NCBI RefSeq assembly: GCF_030865425.1
Contig: NZ_JAVFCB010000003.1
Coordinates: 409,057 to 473,056 of the forward strand
Length of the DNA: 64,000 nucleotides
Source of the DNA: Microbacterium capsulatum
GTDB taxonomy: Bacteria > Actinomycetota > Actinomycetes > Actinomycetales > Microbacteriaceae
Direction of reading: 5' to 3'
The position numbers and the translations under genes were made by a program. Below, in pieces: positions 26,189 through 34,566 of this stretch (positions are counted from its first letter, which is position 1; the number at the start of each line of letters is the position of its first letter). The notes under the pieces are model-generated. The model was not told the DNA's origin, ran no database searches, and saw nothing but the letters and a program-made list of their open reading frames with translations.

Positions 26189-26560
26189 ATGCCAAAAAGA
26201 CCATCACCAACGAAGAGGAGGGCTCAGGTCGGCGGGCTCCTCTGGGTTCGGAGCATTCACGACCAGCGGGCACCCGATGAGCTGGGCGGCCAGACCGTGG
26301 AAGAGCAGGAGCGCCTCGTGCGCGAGCAGATGGAACGAGACCACCGCTCGCCCGACCGCATGCTCTACCGGATCGGACCGGCCGCAGTTGATTCGAATGA
26401 CCTGCTGGAGATCTTGCTCGGGATCCTCGAGCAGACGCGGATCCAGCACGTCTTCGTCGCCGGCGCTATCTACGCGCAGTGCTCAGAAGACGAGCTCATG
26501 GAGCATCGCTACGTGCTGCTACGACACGGCTTCATGCTCACCATCTGCGACGACGAATGA
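26189..26560 (+). CDS. Hypothetical protein of the conjugative element
   Basis: 123 residues from the ATG at 26189, with a strong AAAGGAGGGG ribosome site. Begins with a basic segment (MPKRPSPTKRRAQ). The rest is alpha/beta with no known motif (LLEILLGILEQTRIQHVFVA, MEHRYVLLRHGFMLTICDDE). Probably accessory to the transfer region by location only. Confidence 0.5.
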   Translation: MPKRPSPTKRRAQVGGLLWVRSIHDQRAPDELGGQTVEEQERLVREQMERDHRSPDRMLYRIGPAAVDSNDLLEILLGILEQTRIQHVFVAGAIYAQCSEDELMEHRYVLLRHGFMLTICDDE

Positions 26561-26735
26561 GGTCCGGCCGTACCCGTCGCATCTCTCGCGGCGGGTACGG
26601 CCACCCACGCGGTCGCTGTAGTTGCCACAACGCTCGCGACCGGAATATTGACCACCCGCGCCGACTGGCGCATAACCAATCCTCGCCATGGCCCACCAAC
26701 CACGCCTCGTGGGCCGGAGGAAGGAGCACTTTCAC

Positions 26736-27371
26736 ATGACCATCAACGAAGCAAGCGCCTCACCCACAGCGGGAAAAGAACCGAGCGGAATCTACGACGT
26801 CATCCTCTCGGACGTGCCCTGGCGCGGACAGTCTGGCGAGAAGCACTACGACACGATGTCGATCGATGAACTGCTCGGCATGGCTGACGCGGTCAAGTCC
26901 GTAGCCGCCGACAACTCCTGGCTGTTCTTCTGGACGACCAAAGGGCTGCACACCGAGGCCGAAGCGATCATCAAAGCCTGGGGTTTCGACTATGCCCAGG
27001 GCGACTGGATCACTTGGGGCAAGTTGAACAAGTTCGGCTTCGGTCGTCACAAGACCGGCCTCCGGCGCGCAACTGAAGACCTGCTCGTCGCGACCCGCGG
27101 GTCGGTCACGGCGGCCAACCGCAACGTCCCCGACTTCCTCGTCTACCGAGTGGGACGGCATTCGGAAAAGCCGCATGCGCAGTACGCCTACATCGACGAC
27201 ATCGCCGGGATGAACGTCCGCCGACTTGAGCTCTTCGCACGCCACAAACAGCCCGGCTGGGACGCCTGGGGCAACGAAGTTGACTCCGACATCTCGCTAC
27301 TTGAGTTCGGGTATCCAGTGCCGTCCGACTTCACGCGCGCGATGCGTGACAACGGGGACGGTGATGACTGA
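26736..27371 (+). CDS. MT-A70-family adenine N6-methyltransferase with a DVPW motif
   Basis: 211 residues from the ATG at 26736 (AAGGAG site 9 nt upstream). MT-A70 enzymes transfer methyl from S-adenosylmethionine to adenine N6. Residues 19-29 (IYDVILSDVPW) hold the catalytic motif, but as DVPW rather than the usual DPPW. Other expected elements are present: SWLFFWTTKGLHTEA, FDYAQGDWITWGKLNKFGFG, ATEDLLVATRG and the RHSEKPHAQY segment. On mobile elements such enzymes usually protect DNA from host restriction. It overlaps the next gene by one base. Confidence 0.75.
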   Translation: MTINEASASPTAGKEPSGIYDVILSDVPWRGQSGEKHYDTMSIDELLGMADAVKSVAADNSWLFFWTTKGLHTEAEAIIKAWGFDYAQGDWITWGKLNKFGFGRHKTGLRRATEDLLVATRGSVTAANRNVPDFLVYRVGRHSEKPHAQYAYIDDIAGMNVRRLELFARHKQPGWDAWGNEVDSDISLLEFGYPVPSDFTRAMRDNGDGDD

Positions 27372-27568
27372 TGGCCGACGAGATTCCCCGCGGACTTGCG
27401 GAACGGTTCTTCCGCCTCTGCCTCTACCTGCTGGGTGGTGCACTGGCGCTCTGGGCAACCGTCTGGCTGATCGGGCAGTTCTGGGGCTGGCTGCTGATCA
27501 TCGGCATCATCGCAGCTGTCTTGTGTGTCGCGGTCGCCGTGTACCGCTATTGGTGGGGTCGGTGGTGA
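27371..27568 (+). CDS. Small two-helix membrane protein
   Basis: 65 residues; its ATG overlaps the methyltransferase stop (TGATG). The protein is almost all membrane: LCLYLLGGALALWATVWLIG and WLLIIGIIAAVLCVAVAVYR, ending YWWGRW. Such short hydrophobic proteins are common next to coupling-protein genes in actinobacterial elements. Function not known. Confidence 0.6.
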   Translation: MADEIPRGLAERFFRLCLYLLGGALALWATVWLIGQFWGWLLIIGIIAAVLCVAVAVYRYWWGRW

Positions 27569-27631
27569 CAACCATGAGCACGTTTACCCCTGTTGCGATG
27601 TTGTTTTCTCGACAACGGCCGTCAAAAGCAC

Positions 27632-27659
27632 TTGACAACGCTTGCGTTCGAGTTCATAA
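27632..27659 (+). promoter_or_regulatory. Candidate promoter for the coupling-protein operon
   Basis: TTGACA (27632-27637), 16 nt, then TCATAA (27654-27659). It lies about 120 nt upstream of the ATG at 27777 in a gene-free stretch (27569-27776) where I see no other feature. Confidence 0.4.
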
Positions 27660-27776
27660 CAGGCGCCATCGCGCCAATTCGGCCTCTGCAAGTTGGCGAT
27701 CCCACCGTCCTTCCGCGTCCGCCGTGCGAACCGTTGATCCCCGCCCGAAAGCCGGGGACAGGAAGGAGGTTCCCTC

Positions 27777-27989
27777 ATGACGAACCACCGTTCGACGCGT
27801 CGCTATCGCAAGACCAGCGGCCGCCGTGCCTGGGTCTTCTCGGAACTCAACCATGATCTGCGTCCGGAGCAGGTGGCACGCATCATCACCGCGGCCGGCC
27901 TCGAGCAGGCGCGCCGCGAAGCCGAAGCTCGCGCCTCCCACGAATCCGAGGGGCCATACAGCACCGAGCAGGGAGGGGACCATGCCTGA
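27777..27989 (+). CDS. Small protein upstream of the VirD4-like gene
   Basis: 70 residues with a strong GAAGGAGG site. Basic N-terminus (MTNHRSTRRYRKTSGRRAW) and one helical segment (LRPEQVARIITAAGLEQARR). Its end overlaps the VirD4-like start by 8 nt. A similar small protein commonly precedes the coupling ATPase in related elements; function unknown. Confidence 0.55.
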   Translation: MTNHRSTRRYRKTSGRRAWVFSELNHDLRPEQVARIITAAGLEQARREAEARASHESEGPYSTEQGGDHA

Positions 27990-30102
27990 ACTCGTCTTCA
28001 CCAAGCTCCACTTCTCCCGCCCGATCACGCAGCACACCATCGTCGACGCGCTGACGCGTCTCACGAGCACCGATGTTCCCCGCCCCGTCATCCTCGAGCT
28101 TCACGCCGAAGAGGACGGCATCAGGTACATCTTCGGGTGTGCGCCGACGGCCGTTCAGCGCCTCAAGCGGCTCCTTCGGGGCTACTTCCCCGGCGCCTCC
28201 TTTTCGGCCACCACACGGCCCGACGTGGCCGCTGTCAGCCGCGTCGTCGCCCACCCGGCGGTGGTACCGCTGGAAGCCGATCCGGAGCAGGTCGTGGCAT
28301 CCCTCTACCAGGCGCTCGCCGCCCGGCGGGGCGCAGAACACGTCGCCCTTCAGGTAGTGCTCGGACGGACTCACGCTGCCCGCACGCTACCGCCGAAACT
28401 GTCCGACCCGTTTCAGCAGTTCGCCTCGATCATGCTCGACGGCGCCCGCACGGCATCGACGGATGCGCGGAAGCGCATGGAGCAGCGAACCTCCAGCCCG
28501 ACCCTGGCGACCACGGTCCGCGTCGGCGTCACGGCCGACACGCAGAAGCGCACGGCGTCCCTGATCTGGGAAGTCTTCGGAGCCCTGCAGCTGATGGAAA
28601 CGCCCGGGGTCCGGCTCAGCCTCAACCACGACACTTCCTCGCACTGGCAGTCGGGCACCGGCCGCGCCGCCTTCGATCTGTCCGCCGCCGAGCTCGTGCC
28701 GCTGCTCGGCTGGCCAATCGGCGAGCGAGATTACCCGGGCGTGCCCGGCCTTCATCCGCGGCTGCTGCCGGTGCCGGAGATCGTCAGCCGGACGGCCTCG
28801 GTCTTCGCCACCGGCACCGCACCGGGCTCGGAACGCCTGATCGGCATCGATCCGAAGAGCCGGCTCCAGCACCTCGTCGCGCTCGGCCCCACTGGCTCGG
28901 GCAAGTCCACCTTGCTGGAACACCTCATCCTCTCGGACATCGCCGCCGGTCGCGCTTGTTGCGTCATCGAACCGAAGAAGCAGCTGGTGGACCGCATCCT
29001 CGACACCGCACCGCTCGAGACGGCCGGGCGGATCGTCGTCCTCGACGCCACGGATAGGGACGCGCCGGTCGGGTTCAATCCGCTGGATGTCGGCGACCGT
29101 GACCCGGACATCGTCGTTGACGGCATCCTCGCCGCCCTGGCCGCCGTGTTCCACGACACCCTCGGACCTCGGACCGAGTACCTGATCCAGGGAGCCCTGC
29201 TGTCTCTCGCCAGGGCGGGGCAGAGACGAGGCGTCCCCTACACGCTGATCGATCTGCCGCGCCTACTCACAGATGACGCCTTCCGCCGCCCCGTCGTCGC
29301 CGCGGTGCAAGACGACCCAACACTCGCCGCGTTCTGGGCCGAGTACGACGACATGCGTCCGGCTCAGCGGGCGGCCGTGATCGCCCCCAGCCTCAACCGG
29401 CTCCGTAAGATCGTGCTGCGTCAGCCGCTGGTCCGGGTGCTCGGTCAATCGCAGCCACGCTTCAGACTGCGCGACATCTTCCGCGACAAGAAGACCGTCC
29501 TGGTACCGCTGAACGACGCGCTCCTCGGGGAAGGGGCATCCAAGCTCCTCGGCAGCCTGATCGTCGCCGAACTGTTCCTCGCCACGACCGAACGCGCCGC
29601 GGAGAAGGACCCGATGAAGCGTCCCGGGATGATCTTCATCGACGAGGTGCAGAACTACCTCCATCTGCCCGTGTCCATCGAGAACGCCATGAGCGTCTTC
29701 CGCTCCTACGGGGTCGGCGTGCACGTTGCCCACCAATACCGGGAGCAGCTTCCCGCCGGGATGCGCAGCGGTCTCGACGCGAACGCCGGCAACAAGATCT
29801 GCTTCGCGCTCGACACCGACGACGCGCAGGCGATGGCAAAGCGCGCCCCCTCGCTGACGGCCTCGGACTTCGAAAGCCTGCCGAAGCATCACATTTACGC
29901 CCGCCTCATCGCCGGGACCATCCCAACCACCTGGTGCTCTGCCACCGTCCTGCCGCCCGCACCGTTGCTTGGTCATGCCGATGCGATTCGCGAGGCCAGC
30001 CGCGAGCAGTTCGGTGCGCTCCCGGCGATTGAGACCCCCAGCGAGACAGCAACAGTAGAGCAGGCGCCGCGGCGGTCTCACCAGAAGGCGAGGCAGGCAT
30101 GA
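27982..30102 (+). CDS. VirD4/TraG-type conjugative coupling ATPase
   Basis: 706 residues from the ATG at 27982 (GGGAGGGG site). Coupling proteins hand the relaxase-DNA complex to the type IV secretion channel using ATP. The N-terminal 280 residues are a divergent alpha/beta region. The ATPase core follows, with Walker A GPTGSGKST at about residue 302 and Walker B GMIFIDEVQNY at about 549, plus VHVAHQYREQLP near the C-terminus, as in TraG/VirD4/HerA proteins. No clear N-terminal membrane helix is visible, which is typical of the soluble actinobacterial versions. It ends by overlapping a short gene that leads to the replication-relaxation gene. Confidence 0.8.
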   Translation: MPELVFTKLHFSRPITQHTIVDALTRLTSTDVPRPVILELHAEEDGIRYIFGCAPTAVQRLKRLLRGYFPGASFSATTRPDVAAVSRVVAHPAVVPLEADPEQVVASLYQALAARRGAEHVALQVVLGRTHAARTLPPKLSDPFQQFASIMLDGARTASTDARKRMEQRTSSPTLATTVRVGVTADTQKRTASLIWEVFGALQLMETPGVRLSLNHDTSSHWQSGTGRAAFDLSAAELVPLLGWPIGERDYPGVPGLHPRLLPVPEIVSRTASVFATGTAPGSERLIGIDPKSRLQHLVALGPTGSGKSTLLEHLILSDIAAGRACCVIEPKKQLVDRILDTAPLETAGRIVVLDATDRDAPVGFNPLDVGDRDPDIVVDGILAALAAVFHDTLGPRTEYLIQGALLSLARAGQRRGVPYTLIDLPRLLTDDAFRRPVVAAVQDDPTLAAFWAEYDDMRPAQRAAVIAPSLNRLRKIVLRQPLVRVLGQSQPRFRLRDIFRDKKTVLVPLNDALLGEGASKLLGSLIVAELFLATTERAAEKDPMKRPGMIFIDEVQNYLHLPVSIENAMSVFRSYGVGVHVAHQYREQLPAGMRSGLDANAGNKICFALDTDDAQAMAKRAPSLTASDFESLPKHHIYARLIAGTIPTTWCSATVLPPAPLLGHADAIREASREQFGALPAIETPSETATVEQAPRRSHQKARQA

Positions 30103-30275
30103 GCACCGCGACGTGGCTGAATGAGTATTCGTTTCGGTGTTCCGGTCGGCGTTCGCGTCACCAGGAACACCCGCCGCCAACTCCCCCGGATTCTTGGCGC
30201 GTTCTACCGCTTTCAGCAAGGGACTCCCGCTGCGTCGCAGCGGATCACGGCCAGCCTTCTGGAAGGCTCGCATGA
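30099..30275 (+). CDS. Possible 58-residue gene linking the ATPase and replication-relaxation genes
   Basis: The ATG overlaps the ATPase stop (ATGA at 30099-30102) and the TGA overlaps the next start (ATGA at 30272-30275), which is the signature of a translationally coupled gene. The product is Arg/Pro/Ser-rich (MSTATWLNEYSFRCSGRR) with no family. It could also be only a coupling ORF that carries ribosomes to the next gene. Confidence 0.4.
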   Translation: MSTATWLNEYSFRCSGRRSRHQEHPPPTPPDSWRVLPLSARDSRCVAADHGQPSGRLA

Positions 30276-31093
30276 GCGCCCGGCACACGAGGGATCTCGG
30301 GTTTCACCTCACCGAGCGGGACATCCGCATCTTGGAAGACCTGGAACGGTTTCGGCTCCTGACAACGAGGCAGATCCAGCGACTCCATCTGCCCGTTCGA
30401 CCGTTCGGGGAATCCGTCAGCGCCAGCGCGGCCACTCGTGGAACCACCCGGATCCTCACGCGCCTCGAAGCGCTGAAGGCCGTCGCGAGACTCGAACGAC
30501 GCATCGGCGGGCAGGAGCACGGCTCCGCCCTCACGATCTGGCAGCTCGGGCACTCCGGCGAACGGTACCTGCGGCTCCGTCGAGGAGACACCTCCCGCAC
30601 CCAATACCTCGAACCCGGGCGGCCCTTCGCCACGCACATGCTGGCCGTCGCCGACGTCGCGGCCATGCTCCGCGAACACGCGAAAGCCGGCCACTTCGAT
30701 CTTCTCGAGCTCCAACCCGAAACAGCCTGCTGGCGACCCTTCACTGGCCCCGGCGGGCAGGCGCTCACGCTCAAGCCCGACCTGTTCGTCGTCACCGCCG
30801 ATCGGATCACCGAGACGTACTCGTTCGTCGAAGTAGACCTCGGCACCGAGCACCTCCCCGCGGTGCTGCGCAAATGCCGCCTCTACCAGCAATACGAGCG
30901 CACCGGCATCGAACAAGCGGCCCGCAGCGTGTTCCCGGCCGTCGTCTGGCTCGTTCCCACGACCAAGCGGGCGGTGGTGATCCACGACGCCATTGCTGCG
31001 GACCGGACCCTCGACCCGACCCTGTTCTGGATCCTGCCCGCCGAGCAGGCGCTCGACCAACTCGCCCCGTACGCGGGCACGCACACCACGTAA
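30272..31093 (+). CDS. Replication-relaxation (Replic_Relax) family protein
   Basis: 273 residues from the ATG at 30272 with GGAAGG upstream; the longer upstream reading is rejected because it is low quality. Motifs of the family: HLTERDIRILEDLERFRLLT, TTRQIQRLH (winged helix), TRILTRLEALKAVARLERRI, then a nuclease-like fold with LKPDLFVV and SFVEVDLGTEHL, where D and E-x-D could be metal ligands. These proteins accompany TraG-type ATPases on actinobacterial plasmids and elements and are thought to bind or nick origin DNA. Here it may substitute for the relaxase that I cannot find. Confidence 0.75.
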   Translation: MSARHTRDLGFHLTERDIRILEDLERFRLLTTRQIQRLHLPVRPFGESVSASAATRGTTRILTRLEALKAVARLERRIGGQEHGSALTIWQLGHSGERYLRLRRGDTSRTQYLEPGRPFATHMLAVADVAAMLREHAKAGHFDLLELQPETACWRPFTGPGGQALTLKPDLFVVTADRITETYSFVEVDLGTEHLPAVLRKCRLYQQYERTGIEQAARSVFPAVVWLVPTTKRAVVIHDAIAADRTLDPTLFWILPAEQALDQLAPYAGTHTT

Positions 31094-31111
31094 TCCGAAA
31101 GGAGGAATCTC

Positions 31112-31411
31112 ATGAACTCATCAACCACCACGACCATCCCCGCACCGGACGAAACCGAGCGCGCCCGCCAGCTCATCGAGCTCGGCCTCGCCGTGGATCC
31201 GGAAGCACGGTCACAGACGCTCGCGCGGCTCATCGCCGCCAGCCTCCACCAAGGCCCTGACACGGCACTCGGCCGATTCGCCTCCACCGGGCAGCTCGAC
31301 CAGCAAGCCTGCCTCGACGAACTCAACCAGCTGCGCGTGCCGTTCGAACAGGAAGCCTGGATCGATGCCTTCGGCAGGTTCGTCCTCTTTAGCGCCGGAG
31401 GCCGCTCATGA
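31112..31411 (+). CDS. Small hypothetical protein
   Basis: 99 residues with a strong AAAGGAGG site. Helical, acidic (ETERARQLIELGLAVDPEAR, QTLARLIAASLHQGPDTALG). Overlaps the next gene by 4 nt (ATGA). No family recognized. Confidence 0.6.
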   Translation: MNSSTTTTIPAPDETERARQLIELGLAVDPEARSQTLARLIAASLHQGPDTALGRFASTGQLDQQACLDELNQLRVPFEQEAWIDAFGRFVLFSAGGRS

Positions 31412-32226
31412 ACGAGCACGAACCCACCTACGAGGCACCCGAAGCGCTTGGAACGGAAGCACCCGACTGGCGACGACTCGAGGTCGCTCGCGGCCGGTTC
31501 ATCGACCGGGTCGCCAACGGCATCGCCGAAGCACTGGCTACGCACACCGAAATCACGCTCGGCACCGCGCGGTGCATCGCTCACGTTCTCGGCCGCGCCT
31601 ACGGTCGCCAGTCACACCTCGCCGATTTCGGGCGTACCGGAGAAGGGACGTACCTCGACCTGCGAGACGAGTACCTCGCGCTGTATGCGAACAACCGAGC
31701 GGATCCGATCACCAAGGAATGGATCGACTGGCTCGGCACCTACCTCGTGCAACGCGAGAACGTCGGCAGCGGGCGCCGCTTCATGAACGAGCATCTTCCG
31801 CCGAAGCTCGACCAGCTCCTCGTAAGCACCAGCCTGCCCGTGGGCGGCGAACGCTATCTGGTCAACATCCCCGCCGACTGGGACAGCGGAAAGGTCGACG
31901 GTGTGATCGAGCTCCTCACCGACCTTCGGCTGCCCGAAGACGAAGCACTTCAAGTGTTCCTCGGGCTTCCGGACGTCAGCGTCGGTTGCGACAACATCAT
32001 GGAGCGCTTCAACGAGGCGTTCGCCGGCATGTACCCCGACGAGGAAGCAGCACTAAGGGCGCTCAGCCCATTCGGTGAGTGGGAACAGGAACTCGTCGAC
32101 TGGTGCATCGACCACGGCATCGAGGCGGAGGCGCTCGAGTGGAACCTCGCACCGATCCTTCTGCGTCTGGCCGACCTCTACGACCTCGTCGAGCGGGAAG
32201 GTGCGCTCTATGCCTTCGCCAAGTAG
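31408..32226 (+). CDS. Hypothetical protein, weakly ArdA-like at its C-terminus
   Basis: 272 residues starting in an ATGA overlap with the previous gene. The protein is acidic (many Glu/Asp), and the segment MERFNEAFAGMYPDEEAALR resembles the FxEAYxGxY pattern of ArdA antirestriction proteins, which mimic DNA. The similarity is short and I do not assign the function. Location next to the recombinase and coupling genes would suit an antirestriction protein. Confidence 0.45.
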   Translation: MNEHEPTYEAPEALGTEAPDWRRLEVARGRFIDRVANGIAEALATHTEITLGTARCIAHVLGRAYGRQSHLADFGRTGEGTYLDLRDEYLALYANNRADPITKEWIDWLGTYLVQRENVGSGRRFMNEHLPPKLDQLLVSTSLPVGGERYLVNIPADWDSGKVDGVIELLTDLRLPEDEALQVFLGLPDVSVGCDNIMERFNEAFAGMYPDEEAALRALSPFGEWEQELVDWCIDHGIEAEALEWNLAPILLRLADLYDLVEREGALYAFAK

Positions 32227-32413
32227 ACGCGACGAGGCGCGCCAGAACATGGGCGGTCGCCCCGCAAAGAAGAGACAGGTAGACGTCACCAAAGACCGTT
32301 GGGAGGCGCCTCGAATGCGTCGTTTGGCACGCGTCGCGCTGGCTGCGGCCGACCTCCAGCAACGAGCCGACGAGCACACCGAAGAGAGCAGGGAGGCGCC
32401 GCGTGGATCATGA
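32210..32413 (+). CDS. Small basic protein before the recombinase
   Basis: 67 residues; overlaps the previous gene by 17 nt and the recombinase start by 11 nt, with GGAAGG upstream. Very basic (KKRQVDVTKDRWEAPRMRRL). It could be an accessory DNA-binding protein such as a recombination directionality factor, by position only. Confidence 0.4.
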   Translation: MPSPSRRDEARQNMGGRPAKKRQVDVTKDRWEAPRMRRLARVALAAADLQQRADEHTEESREAPRGS

Positions 32414-34370
32414 CGAGCGAGGTGAAAACTACATCGCCGAGTTGCTCGGGGGTCGAAGCGCTGAGTACGCGGTGGAACTGCCAGAACTGCTGGACTTCAA
32501 TGGCGGAACGAGCGTTAATCCGGAGGACCAACCCGAAGGAGAAGCGCCCGTGCCCCCAATATCAACCGAACCCCAGCCACGAACCAGCCCGACACTGACG
32601 CCTGTCGCGGGTCTTGAACACCTGTTCGCGGAGATCGACGCGGCCTCCGGGACGCCACCGCTCATATCAACAGCAGTCGCCGTTCGCTACTTGCGTGTCT
32701 CGACCACACGCCAGATGAACACCGCAGTCGACATCGACGAAGACGGGAACAGCATCGCAACCCAGCGAGAGTGGACCCTGCGGAAGAACCAGGTGCTCGG
32801 CGCCAGCATCGGGCCGGAGTTCGTCGAGCCGGGCCAGTCTGCTCAGACGATCTCGAAGCGTCCTGTGTTCAAGGAGATGATGCAGTACGTCACAGATCAT
32901 CCGGAAGTGAAGTACGTCATCATCTACATGCGGTCGCGCGTGTTCCGCAACTTCATCGACGCCGCCATCACCAAGCGGTATCTGGAAGAACGAGACGTGA
33001 AGCTGATCTCCGCCAAGGAGGAGTTCGGCGAGGGCTACATGGGCGACGCCATGGAGGCCATCACCGACGTCGTGAACGAACTGCAAGTGCGGATGAGTGG
33101 CGAAGACATCAAGGTCAAGCTCGCCCACAAGGTCGAGAACGGTGGAAGCGTCGGGCGCGCGAAGCTCGGCTACCTGAACGTGCGCGAGGACTTCGACGGC
33201 CGACTGGTCAACACCATCGCCGTTGATCCCGTCCGCGCACCCCTGATCATTTGGGCATTCGAACAGTATGCGACCGGAGAATACTCGGTCGCGCAACTCG
33301 CTGCAGCTCTTGAAGACCAGGGCCTCTTGACCCGCGCCTCACGCAAGTTCCGGCCGAAGCCTCTATCCGCCAACGCGCTCGGTGTCATCCTCGGTGATCC
33401 GTACTACACCGGTGTCATCCGATACAAAGGCAAGCTCTATCCCGGACGTCACCAGCCGCTGATCTCTAAGGAGCTCTACCTCAAGGTCAAGGAGATTCTC
33501 GCCAGCCGCCACCGCAAGGGCGACCGGGACCGCGTGCATTTCCACTACCTCAAAGGCCTCGTCTACTGCGAGACCTGTCGCGCACAGGGACGCGAGAGCC
33601 GACTCGTCTACAGCCAGAGCACCGGCAACGGAGGAACCTACGAGTACTTCACGTGCTCAGCCAAGCTGAGGGGCGAGTGCCCCATGCCTGGCATTCGTGC
33701 TGAAGAGCTTGAAGACGCCGTGATGCGGTCTATCCGAACGGAACGCATCCCTGAGAAGGACCTCGAACTCATAAACCGGGGAATCACAGACGTCGTCGAA
33801 GACCTCCAGGCCACTGAACGACAAACGCGTGACGCCCTGAAGACACAACTCGCTCGACTCTCGGATCAAGAAGCGCGACTCATCGACGCCCTCGCCGACG
33901 GGGACCTCCCCGTGCCACAGCTGCGCGAGAAACTGCAACAGATCACGCTCCAGAAGGGCGCTATCGAGGAGCGCCTTGCCCGCACCAACGAGACCCTCCG
34001 ACATGGCGCCGAACGCGCCGGAGCAGCCATCGAGCTCGTCCGTGACCCGGGCGCTCTCTATGCCGCCCTTCCAGAGACCTCGCGTCGTGAACTCATCCAG
34101 GCGCTCTTCCGCCGCCTCTACGCAAACGTCACTGACAAGGACATCGATACTCGCGGCGATCGAACCGCTGGCAACGACGCGCTCCACGGCCTGGCAGCAC
34201 GCATCCACGGCGATCTGGCCAACCCGCCCCGGACAAACGAAAAGATCCCCGGCGCTTCAGCTGAGGATCTCGATGTCGAGAACGAATCGCTTCATTCTCA
34301 AGTCATTGGTTCTAATAAGACCTACTTGGTAGCAGGAGCGGGGCTTGAACCCGCGACCTCACGATTATGA
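32403..34370 (+). CDS. Large serine recombinase (integrase of the conjugative element)
   Basis: 655 residues from a GTG with a GGGAGG site. The first 85 residues are an acidic extension. The resolvase domain follows with catalytic Ser100 (RYLRVSTTRQ) and YMRSRVFRNFIDAA; then the Recombinase domain (GRAKLGYLNVREDF, then ALGVILGDPYYTGVIRYKGK) and a zinc ribbon (YCETC ... FTCSAKLRGECP). A long coiled coil lies at about 470-560. These enzymes integrate and, with a directionality factor, excise elements. The last 15 codons (VAGAGLEPATSRL) read antisense through the tRNA-Met gene and the TGA lies in its anticodon loop, so this end was created by integration and the circular form may encode a different tail. 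Confidence 0.9.
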   Translation: MDHDERGENYIAELLGGRSAEYAVELPELLDFNGGTSVNPEDQPEGEAPVPPISTEPQPRTSPTLTPVAGLEHLFAEIDAASGTPPLISTAVAVRYLRVSTTRQMNTAVDIDEDGNSIATQREWTLRKNQVLGASIGPEFVEPGQSAQTISKRPVFKEMMQYVTDHPEVKYVIIYMRSRVFRNFIDAAITKRYLEERDVKLISAKEEFGEGYMGDAMEAITDVVNELQVRMSGEDIKVKLAHKVENGGSVGRAKLGYLNVREDFDGRLVNTIAVDPVRAPLIIWAFEQYATGEYSVAQLAAALEDQGLLTRASRKFRPKPLSANALGVILGDPYYTGVIRYKGKLYPGRHQPLISKELYLKVKEILASRHRKGDRDRVHFHYLKGLVYCETCRAQGRESRLVYSQSTGNGGTYEYFTCSAKLRGECPMPGIRAEELEDAVMRSIRTERIPEKDLELINRGITDVVEDLQATERQTRDALKTQLARLSDQEARLIDALADGDLPVPQLREKLQQITLQKGAIEERLARTNETLRHGAERAGAAIELVRDPGALYAALPETSRRELIQALFRRLYANVTDKDIDTRGDRTAGNDALHGLAARIHGDLANPPRTNEKIPGASAEDLDVENESLHSQVIGSNKTYLVAGAGLEPATSRL

Positions 34371-34403
34371 GTCGTGCGCTCTGACCAGCTGAGCTACCCT
34401 GCC
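34327..34403 (-). tRNA. tRNA-Met (CAT), elongator type
   Basis: 77 nt, with CCA encoded. The transcript begins GGCAGGGTAGCTCAG. The anticodon stem/loop is CACGA-CTCATAA-TCGTG (anticodon CAT) and the T-arm CGGGTTCAAGCCCCG. Sequence matches the actinobacterial elongator tRNA-Met rather than the initiator (no CCC/GGG stem pattern). Its 3' half overlaps the serine recombinase gene and is the integration site. Confidence 0.9.
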
Positions 34404-34431
34404 GCAGTGCACCCAGTGATGAATGCGTGCG

Positions 34432-34503
34432 AGCCCCGAGTCAGGATTGAACTGACGACCCCTTCCTTACCATGGAAGTGCTCTGCCACTGAGCTATCGG
34501 GGC
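34432..34503 (-). tRNA. tRNA-Thr (GGT)
   Basis: 72 nt, CCA not encoded. The transcript begins GCCCCGATAGCTCAGTGG, anticodon stem/loop CTTCC-ATGGTAA-GGAAG (anticodon GGT), and the acceptor stem closes with TCGGGGC. It lies 28 bp upstream of tRNA-Met in the same direction and is probably co-transcribed. Confidence 0.9.
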
Positions 34504-34566
34504 GTGCTGCCCTCAGTGGGCAACCAGACGAGAATACCAAAGATTCGGCTCCCGACTAAATCGAGG

